18,945 nt of DNA from an uncultured Blautia sp. (GTDB lineage Bacteria; Bacillota; Clostridia; Lachnospirales; Lachnospiraceae), in the NCBI GenBank assembly GCA_900547615.1, contig URHH01000042.1:1-18945 (forward strand), in the 5' to 3' direction. Shown here in pieces: positions 14,377 through 18,945 of this stretch. The notes below the pieces were generated by a model. The model did not search any database, was not told the DNA's origin, and saw nothing but the letters and a program-made list of their open reading frames with translations. The first letter of the stretch is position 1. Each line of letters begins with the position of its first letter. A program made the position numbers and the translations under genes.

Positions 14377-14405
14377 ATGATACAATAATCGACAGTAAAA
14401 AACAA
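14377..14405 (-). promoter_or_regulatory. Sigma-A promoter of the polysaccharide deacetylase gene
   Basis: On the minus strand, TTGTTT (complement of 14400-14405), 17 bases and TATCAT (complement of 14377-14382), about 35 bases before the start codon. It stands back-to-back with the rluF promoter, leaving only 18 bases between the two -35 elements. Confidence 0.65.
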
Positions 14406-14423
14406 GTGCACATGAAAAATACG

Positions 14424-14452
14424 TTGCCAATCAAAGAGAAAAAATATATAAT
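14424..14452 (+). promoter_or_regulatory. Near-consensus promoter giving a leaderless rluF transcript
   Basis: TTGCCA (14424-14429), exactly 17 bases, then perfect TATAAT (14447-14452). Only AAAACA separates the -10 element from the rluF ATG at 14459, so the transcription start should fall on or next to the A of the start codon. Confidence 0.75.
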
Positions 14453-14458
14453 AAAACA

Positions 14459-15385
14459 ATGAGTGAAAAAATCAGAATTAATAAATTTTTAAGCGATGCA
14501 GGTGTCTGTTCCAGACGCGAGGCAGACCGTCTGATAGAGGAAGGGAGGGTTACAGTAAACGGAAAAACAGCTGTGCCGGGAGAAAAAACAGACGGAGGAG
14601 ACTGTGTTTTCATAGACGGAAAGCCTGTGAAGAAGGAGGAACGGAAAGTTCTGCTTCTTTTTTATAAACCGAAAGGGATAGTGTGCAGTACAAAGCAGCA
14701 GAGAGAGGAGACAACAGTTACTCAGTATCTTCATTATCCTCTTCGGATTTATCCGGTGGGGAGACTTGATAAAGAGTCGGAAGGACTTCTTCTTTTAACG
14801 AATCAGGGAGACCTTGTAAATAAAATTATGAAAGCCGGAAATTTTCATGAAAAGGAATATATAGTAAAAACAAATAAGCCATTTCCCGATGATTTTATTA
14901 AAAAAATGGGGAAGGGAGTACCCATTCTTGAAACTGTAACAAGACCGTGCTTTGTGGAGCGGATGGGAAAGGACTGTTTTCGAATTATTCTTACCCAGGG
15001 TCTGAACAGGCAGATAAGAAGAATGTGTGAATATTTCGGGTATCAGGTGGTATCCTTAAAAAGAGTGCGTATTATGAACCTTACGCTTTCCGGGCTTGAA
15101 AAGGGAGAATACAGGGAAATTACGGAAAAAGAATGGAAAGAGCTGGGTCAGATGTTGATCGGTTCTGCAAATCAGACAGCGCCAGGAGGAAATTATGGAA
15201 AAAAAGATGCAGCAAATGAAAGAACTTGTGGAACTGCTGAACAGAGCAGGAAAAGCGTATTATCAGGAAGACAGAGAAATCATGAGCAACCTGGAATACG
15301 ACCGTCTTTACGACCGGCTGGAAAATCTGGAAAAAGAAACGGGAACCGTTCTGGCAAACAGTCCCACGGTAAACGTAGGGTATGA
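14459..15385 (+). CDS. rluF: 23S rRNA pseudouridine synthase, RluF type
   Basis: RsuA/RluF-family pseudouridine synthase (308 residues) with an S4 RNA-binding domain (about 4-50, IRINKFLSDAGVCSRREADR) and a catalytic domain (about 60-235). PVGRLDKESEGLLLLTNQGD holds the catalytic Asp, and HEKEYIV, QGLNRQIRRMCEYFGY and RIMN match E. coli RluF as I remember it, so the likely target is U2604 of 23S rRNA; RluB/RsuA specificity cannot be excluded. The ATG is fixed by the S4 domain beginning directly after it. There is no Shine-Dalgarno sequence, and a near-consensus promoter ends 6 bases upstream, so the mRNA looks leaderless. Residues 246-308 form a basic Gly/Ser/Arg/Lys-rich tail that overlaps the first 191 bases of ligA in another frame. 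Confidence 0.92.
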   Translation: MSEKIRINKFLSDAGVCSRREADRLIEEGRVTVNGKTAVPGEKTDGGDCVFIDGKPVKKEERKVLLLFYKPKGIVCSTKQQREETTVTQYLHYPLRIYPVGRLDKESEGLLLLTNQGDLVNKIMKAGNFHEKEYIVKTNKPFPDDFIKKMGKGVPILETVTRPCFVERMGKDCFRIILTQGLNRQIRRMCEYFGYQVVSLKRVRIMNLTLSGLEKGEYREITEKEWKELGQMLIGSANQTAPGGNYGKKDAANERTCGTAEQSRKSVLSGRQRNHEQPGIRPSLRPAGKSGKRNGNRSGKQSHGKRRV

Positions 15386-17162
15386 AGTACTGGAACAGCT
15401 TCCAAAGGAAGAACACGAAAGCCCTATGCTGTCTCTTGATAAGACAAAGGACAGGGAGGCTCTCCGGGAATTTATGGGAGAGCATAAAACCCTGCTGTCC
15501 TGGAAACTGGACGGACTTACTATTGTTCTTACCTATGAGGAGGGAGAACTTGTAAAGGCGGTTACGAGAGGAAACGGTATTGTGGGCGAGGTGATCACAA
15601 ACAATGCCCGTGTGTTTCAGAACATTCCTCTGAAAATATCTTATAAAGGAAGGCTTGTGCTCCGCGGAGAGGCGATTATCACATATTCGGATTTTGAAAA
15701 GATTAATGCGGCGATAGAAGAGGATGGGGTGAAATATAAGAATCCAAGAAATCTCTGCAGCGGTTCTGTCCGTCAGTTAAACAGTGAGGTGACAGCGGGA
15801 CGCCATGTAAAATTTTTTGCTTTTTCTCTTGTAAGTGCCCAGAGCGTGGATTTTCATAATTCCAGAGAAGAGCAGTTTCTGTGGCTGAGAAGTCAGGGCT
15901 TTGATACGGTGGAATACAAAGCTGTGACAGGACAAACCCTGGACGGAGCAATGGAATATTTTGAAAAAGCAGTAGAGACAAATGATTTTCCATCAGACGG
16001 TCTTGTTGCACTTTATGATGATATTGCATACGGGGATTCTCTTGGAAGAACTGCAAAATTCCCGAGAAATGCTTTCGCTTTTAAATGGGCGGATGAAATA
16101 AAAGAAACGACTCTTCTGGAAATGGAATGGAGTCCCTCCAGAACAGGACTTATTAATCCGGTTGCCATTTTTGAGCCTGTAGAGCTGGAGGGAACGACGG
16201 TAAGCCGCGCCAGCGTTCATAATGTAAGTATTGTAAAAGAGCTGGCTCTTGGACTTGGGGATACAATCCGTGTGTACAAGGCGAATATGATTATCCCCCA
16301 GATTGCGGAGAACCTTACAAAAAGCGCTTCTCTTGTGATTCCGGAGCGTTGTCCTGCCTGCGGGAAGGAGACAAAAATCCGTTGTGAAAACGAAGTGGAA
16401 GCGCTTTACTGTACAAATCCGGAGTGTCCGGCAAAAAAAATCAAGGCATTTACGCTTTTTGCAAGCAGAGACGCCATGAATATTGACGGACTTTCCGAGG
16501 CAACGTTGGAAAAATTTATTGCAAAAGGTTTTATTCATGAATTTGCAGATATTTTTGAAATTGAAAAATACAGAGATGAGATTGTGACAATGGAAGGATT
16601 TGGACAAAAATCTTTTCAAAACCTTTTGGAAAGTATTGAAAAAGCGAAAGATACCACATTGCCGAAAGTGCTCTACAGCCTTGGAATTGCCAATATTGGT
16701 CTTGCGAATGCGAAAGTAATCTGTCGTCATTTTGATAATGATATAGAAAAAATTCGCTGTGCAGATACGGAGGAAATCAGTGCTATTGACAGTATCGGGC
16801 CGGTGATTGCAGGGAATTTAAGCGCTTATTTTAAAAGCGAGGAAAATAACAGAAGGCTTTCCAGACTCTTATCCTGTCTGCACATCAGACGTGAGGAGAC
16901 TGAGGGAGAACAGGTTCTTGCGGGATTGAATTTTGTAATCACAGGAAGCGTGGAGCATTTTGCAAACAGAGGAGAGGTAAAAGAACTGATTGAATCTCTG
17001 GGCGGGAAAGTGACCGGCTCAGTGACGGGGAAAACAAATTACCTGATCAATAATGACAAAGCGTCCAATTCCTCGAAAAATAAAAAAGCAAAAGAACTGG
17101 GGATTCCCATTTTGTCAGAAGAGGATTTTTTAAAGCTGGCAGGACAGAAACAGGAGGACTAA
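15195..17162 (+). CDS. ligA: NAD-dependent DNA ligase (divergent LigA)
   Basis: Joins DNA nicks using NAD, 655 residues, about family length. Parts in order: N-terminal Ia region with the YDRLYDRL stretch (about 1-60), adenylation domain with the nucleophile Lys104 in KLDG, RGNGIVGE, LRGEA and NPRNLCSGS, OB fold, a Cys4 zinc finger (Cys386, 389, 406, 411), helix-hairpin-helix repeats (about 425-570) and a C-terminal BRCT domain (about 575-650). It differs from canonical LigA in several signature places as I recall them: RGNG for RGDG, NPRNLCSGSVRQL for NPRNAAAGSLRQL, and KANMIIPQI for RAGEVIPQV. It may be the divergent second ligase that some Clostridia carry. ATG 15195 has AGGAGGA at 15184-15190. 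It overlaps rluF by 191 bases, and metA follows after 2 bases. Confidence 0.93.
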   Translation: MEKKMQQMKELVELLNRAGKAYYQEDREIMSNLEYDRLYDRLENLEKETGTVLANSPTVNVGYEVLEQLPKEEHESPMLSLDKTKDREALREFMGEHKTLLSWKLDGLTIVLTYEEGELVKAVTRGNGIVGEVITNNARVFQNIPLKISYKGRLVLRGEAIITYSDFEKINAAIEEDGVKYKNPRNLCSGSVRQLNSEVTAGRHVKFFAFSLVSAQSVDFHNSREEQFLWLRSQGFDTVEYKAVTGQTLDGAMEYFEKAVETNDFPSDGLVALYDDIAYGDSLGRTAKFPRNAFAFKWADEIKETTLLEMEWSPSRTGLINPVAIFEPVELEGTTVSRASVHNVSIVKELALGLGDTIRVYKANMIIPQIAENLTKSASLVIPERCPACGKETKIRCENEVEALYCTNPECPAKKIKAFTLFASRDAMNIDGLSEATLEKFIAKGFIHEFADIFEIEKYRDEIVTMEGFGQKSFQNLLESIEKAKDTTLPKVLYSLGIANIGLANAKVICRHFDNDIEKIRCADTEEISAIDSIGPVIAGNLSAYFKSEENNRRLSRLLSCLHIRREETEGEQVLAGLNFVITGSVEHFANRGEVKELIESLGGKVTGSVTGKTNYLINNDKASNSSKNKKAKELGIPILSEEDFLKLAGQKQED

Positions 17163-17164
17163 AA

Positions 17165-18094
17165 ATGCCGATTAAAATACAGAAAGATCTTCCGGTTAAG
17201 GAGATTCTGGAAAAAGAAAATATATTTGTAATGGACGAAAACAGGGCAATTCATCAGGATATACGTCCCATTCAGATTTTAATTCTGAATCTGATGCCCT
17301 TGAAAGAGGAGACGGAGCTTCAGCTTCTCCGTTCTCTTTCCAACACGCCTTTGCAGGTGGATGTAACTTTTATGGCAGTGGAAAGTCATGAATCGAAAAA
17401 TACTTCCATGAGCCATCTCAATCAGTTTTATAAAATTTTTCCTGAGGTGCGGGAAAAACGGTTTGATGGCATGATCATTACGGGAGCGCCTGTGGAACAG
17501 ATGGAATTTGAGGAAGTAGATTACTGGCAGGAACTGACGGAGATTATGGACTGGTCAGAGAGTCATGTGACTTCCACAATATATCTCTGCTGGGCAGCAC
17601 AGGCAGGGCTTTATTATCATTACGGACTGAAAAAGCGTATGCTGAAACAAAAGATGTTCGGACTTTTCTGGCACAGAGTGATGAACCGGAAAATCCCTCT
17701 TGTAAGAGGTTTTGACGATGTGTTCCTTGCACCGCACTCCAGGCATACGGAAGTTCCTATAGAAGATATTCATGCCTGTAAGGAGCTTACTGTCCTTGCA
17801 GAGTCTGAGGAGGCAGGGCTTTTTCTTGCTATGGCAGACGGGGGAAGAAAGATTTTTGTCATGGGACACCCGGAGTATGACAGGGTGACCCTTGACGGGG
17901 AATACAAAAGAGATTTAAGCAAAAATCTTCCCATTGAGATTCCGAAAAATTATTATCAGAATGACGATTCCAGCAATCGCCCGCTCCTCACCTGGAGGGC
18001 ACACGCCAATAACCTTTATACAAACTGGCTGAATTATTACGTTTATCAAAGCACGCCGTATGACCTGGATGGCACGCCGTTTCTCAGCAAATGA
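17165..18094 (+). CDS. metA: Homoserine O-acyltransferase MetA, predicted acetyl-CoA specific
   Basis: First committed enzyme of methionine synthesis, acylating homoserine; 309 residues, full length. Catalytic residues are intact at the known positions: Cys142 in YLCWAAQA, and His235 and Glu237 in MGHPEYD. Residue 111 is Glu (TGAPVEQMEF); in the MetA family Glu111 is associated with acetyl-CoA use and Gly111 with succinyl-CoA use, so this is probably an O-acetyltransferase despite the usual 'O-succinyltransferase' label. The start ATG 17165 follows AGGAGG (17152-17157), and the gene begins 2 bases after the ligA stop, so the two are probably co-transcribed. No S-box or T-box leader is seen, as expected for an internal gene. 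No clear terminator follows within 100 bases. Confidence 0.96.
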   Translation: MPIKIQKDLPVKEILEKENIFVMDENRAIHQDIRPIQILILNLMPLKEETELQLLRSLSNTPLQVDVTFMAVESHESKNTSMSHLNQFYKIFPEVREKRFDGMIITGAPVEQMEFEEVDYWQELTEIMDWSESHVTSTIYLCWAAQAGLYYHYGLKKRMLKQKMFGLFWHRVMNRKIPLVRGFDDVFLAPHSRHTEVPIEDIHACKELTVLAESEEAGLFLAMADGGRKIFVMGHPEYDRVTLDGEYKRDLSKNLPIEIPKNYYQNDDSSNRPLLTWRAHANNLYTNWLNYYVYQSTPYDLDGTPFLSK

Positions 18095-18157
18095 TAAATT
18101 GTAAGAAATGCACAAAGAACCTTGAAAAAATTCACAGATTATTGAGAAAAACTGGGT

Positions 18158-18186
18158 TTGCAAAATAAAAAACTTTCTGCTATAGT
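18158..18186 (+). promoter_or_regulatory. Sigma-A promoter of the phospholipase C-like gene
   Basis: TTGCAA (18158-18163), 17 bases, then TATAGT (18181-18186), about 55 bases before the ATG. A sensible leader with GAGGG near the start follows. Confidence 0.65.
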
Positions 18187-18240
18187 ATATTTCAGTTGGG
18201 GTAATAAAAGCTATATATTTTAAGAAAGTAGAGGGAAATA

Positions 18241-18825
18241 ATGCGTAAGAAATCTCATATATTGTTAGCAAGGTATCTGGCAGATCAGATGGAGGTATCA
18301 GAAAGCCTTCAGTCTCACAGAAAGGCATTTTGCCTGGGCAGTATTTTGCCGGATATTCGTCCGTCGTTTCTCACAAAGAAGCACGAATTTTTTGGAACAA
18401 TAGATGAAATTGAAGGTAAGATTACACGCCTTGTTGAGGTAGCGCCTGAAGAGAGAAATGAGAGGGTCTACTGGAGACAGTTTGGCGAGGTCATTCATTA
18501 TATGGCGGACTATTTTACTTTTCCGCATAACAAAACATATACAGGAACGTTAATTGAACACGGGCAGTATGAGAAGGCATTAAAGAACGATTTAAAATTC
18601 TGCATTAAAAGCGGGGAAGCGGGACGTCACGTAAAAGAAGCAATTTCTTTTGGCAGTCTTTCTGATCTGTTTACATACATCAGCGAGAGCCACGAACAGT
18701 ATTTAGGAAAAACGAGAAATGTGGCAGAAGATATAGAGTTCATTCTGAATGTGTGCTTTCAGGTAATTCAGGGTATTTTTGTACTCTGTACCGGGGCAGC
18801 ATATCAGCCTCTTCTGGCTTTATAA
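18241..18825 (+). CDS. Zinc-dependent phospholipase C-like protein
   Basis: A 194-residue protein resembling the zinc-dependent phospholipase C / S1-P1-nuclease-like fold. Candidate metal ligands are the N-terminal SHILLARYLAD (His6), the GSILPDIRPS motif (Asp38), KKHEF (His48) and the HYMADYFTFPHN cluster (His86, Asp90, His96). There is no signal peptide: the N-terminus is MRKKSHI, so the protein is probably cytoplasmic, unlike secreted clostridial phospholipases. The start ATG 18241 has GAGGG about 6 bases upstream. It has its own promoter and a terminator, so it looks monocistronic. Such proteins are common in Clostridia; the real substrate is unknown. Confidence 0.85.
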   Translation: MRKKSHILLARYLADQMEVSESLQSHRKAFCLGSILPDIRPSFLTKKHEFFGTIDEIEGKITRLVEVAPEERNERVYWRQFGEVIHYMADYFTFPHNKTYTGTLIEHGQYEKALKNDLKFCIKSGEAGRHVKEAISFGSLSDLFTYISESHEQYLGKTRNVAEDIEFILNVCFQVIQGIFVLCTGAAYQPLLAL

Positions 18826-18838
18826 AAGAAAATATTTT

Positions 18839-18871
18839 AAGGATCGGGTATGATTTTGCCCGGTCCTTTTT
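18839..18871 (+). terminator. Intrinsic terminator
   Basis: AAGGATCGGG (18839-18848) pairs with CCCGGTCCTT (18859-18868), with one G-U pair, around a 10-base loop, and five T follow (18867-18871). It starts 14 bases after the phospholipase C-like stop. I see no gene in the remaining 74 bases to the window end. Confidence 0.88.
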
Positions 18872-18945
18872 GAAATTTAAAAGGAATAAACTATAAATGA
18901 GCAAATTTGAAAAATTGCACAAAATTATCCTGCTAACTTCATAAA

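Noticed and set aside
15993..16730. 245-codon minus-strand open frame opposite ligA
   Set aside because: Cys/Phe/Lys-rich, no recognisable fold, antisense to the well-conserved ligase; a shadow.
18897..18944. Fifteen-codon ORF (MSKFEKLHKIILLTS) at the window end
   Set aside because: AAAGGA lies about 10 bases upstream, but it is too short, has no recognised homology and lies right after a terminator; nothing supports it.
1..18945. Mobile elements, CRISPR arrays, toxin-antitoxin or phage-defence genes
   Set aside because: Both strands were read for transposase, integrase, spaced direct repeats and small paired genes; none was seen.

Overview
The window looks like chromosome from a Gram-positive Clostridia member, most likely a gut Lachnospiraceae-type Firmicute. 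This is inferred from moderate-to-low GC, strong AGGAGG ribosome binding sites, consensus sigma-A promoters, a Firmicute lysine riboswitch and the protein flavour; no 16S or database comparison was possible. I saw no transposase, integrase, phage gene or CRISPR array. It reads as ordinary core and metabolic chromosome with several interesting local details.

Layout. (1) 1-3812: the 3' part of a xanthine dehydrogenase-family molybdenum subunit, overlapped by 4 bp (ATGA) with a polytopic membrane protein. That membrane protein is followed in the same frame, after a single TAA, by a second piece that may be its C-terminal half. (2) 3813-5834: a lysine riboswitch with an intrinsic terminator, then an NhaC-family antiporter (probably a lysine transporter), closed by a strong bidirectional terminator. 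(3) 5833-11914: a sugar-acid catabolic locus. A FadR-type regulator faces an operon of GntP-family permease, HPr/Crh-like small protein, IlvD/Edd-family dehydratase, 2-keto-3-deoxygluconate kinase and KDPG aldolase. Together these would import an aldonate, dehydrate it to KDG, phosphorylate it and split it to pyruvate and glyceraldehyde-3-phosphate. No gluconokinase or obvious second dehydratase is present, so a semi-phosphorylative Entner-Doudoroff route fits best. (4) 11915-13164: a structured intergenic stretch, tRNA-Arg(CCG) with its own promoter, and a membrane-anchored SH3b protein with a TTG start. (5) 13163-14341, minus strand: a secreted polysaccharide deacetylase with cell-wall-binding repeats. 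(6) 14424-18094: a run of rluF (apparently leaderless mRNA), ligA (divergent NAD-dependent ligase) and metA (predicted acetyl-CoA dependent). (7) 18158-18871: a promoter, a zinc-dependent phospholipase C-like protein and a terminator.

The points most worth a second look are: the HPr-like protein that keeps the regulatory serine but has Asp in place of the phosphorylatable His, inside a sugar-acid operon; the promoter of rluF sitting so close to the ATG that the mRNA should be leaderless; the basic RluF tail overprinted on 191 bp of ligA; a one-base-short A-run that separates kdgK from its natural start; a lysine-rich mini-ORF overlapping the permease start; and the lysine riboswitch on an NhaC-type gene.
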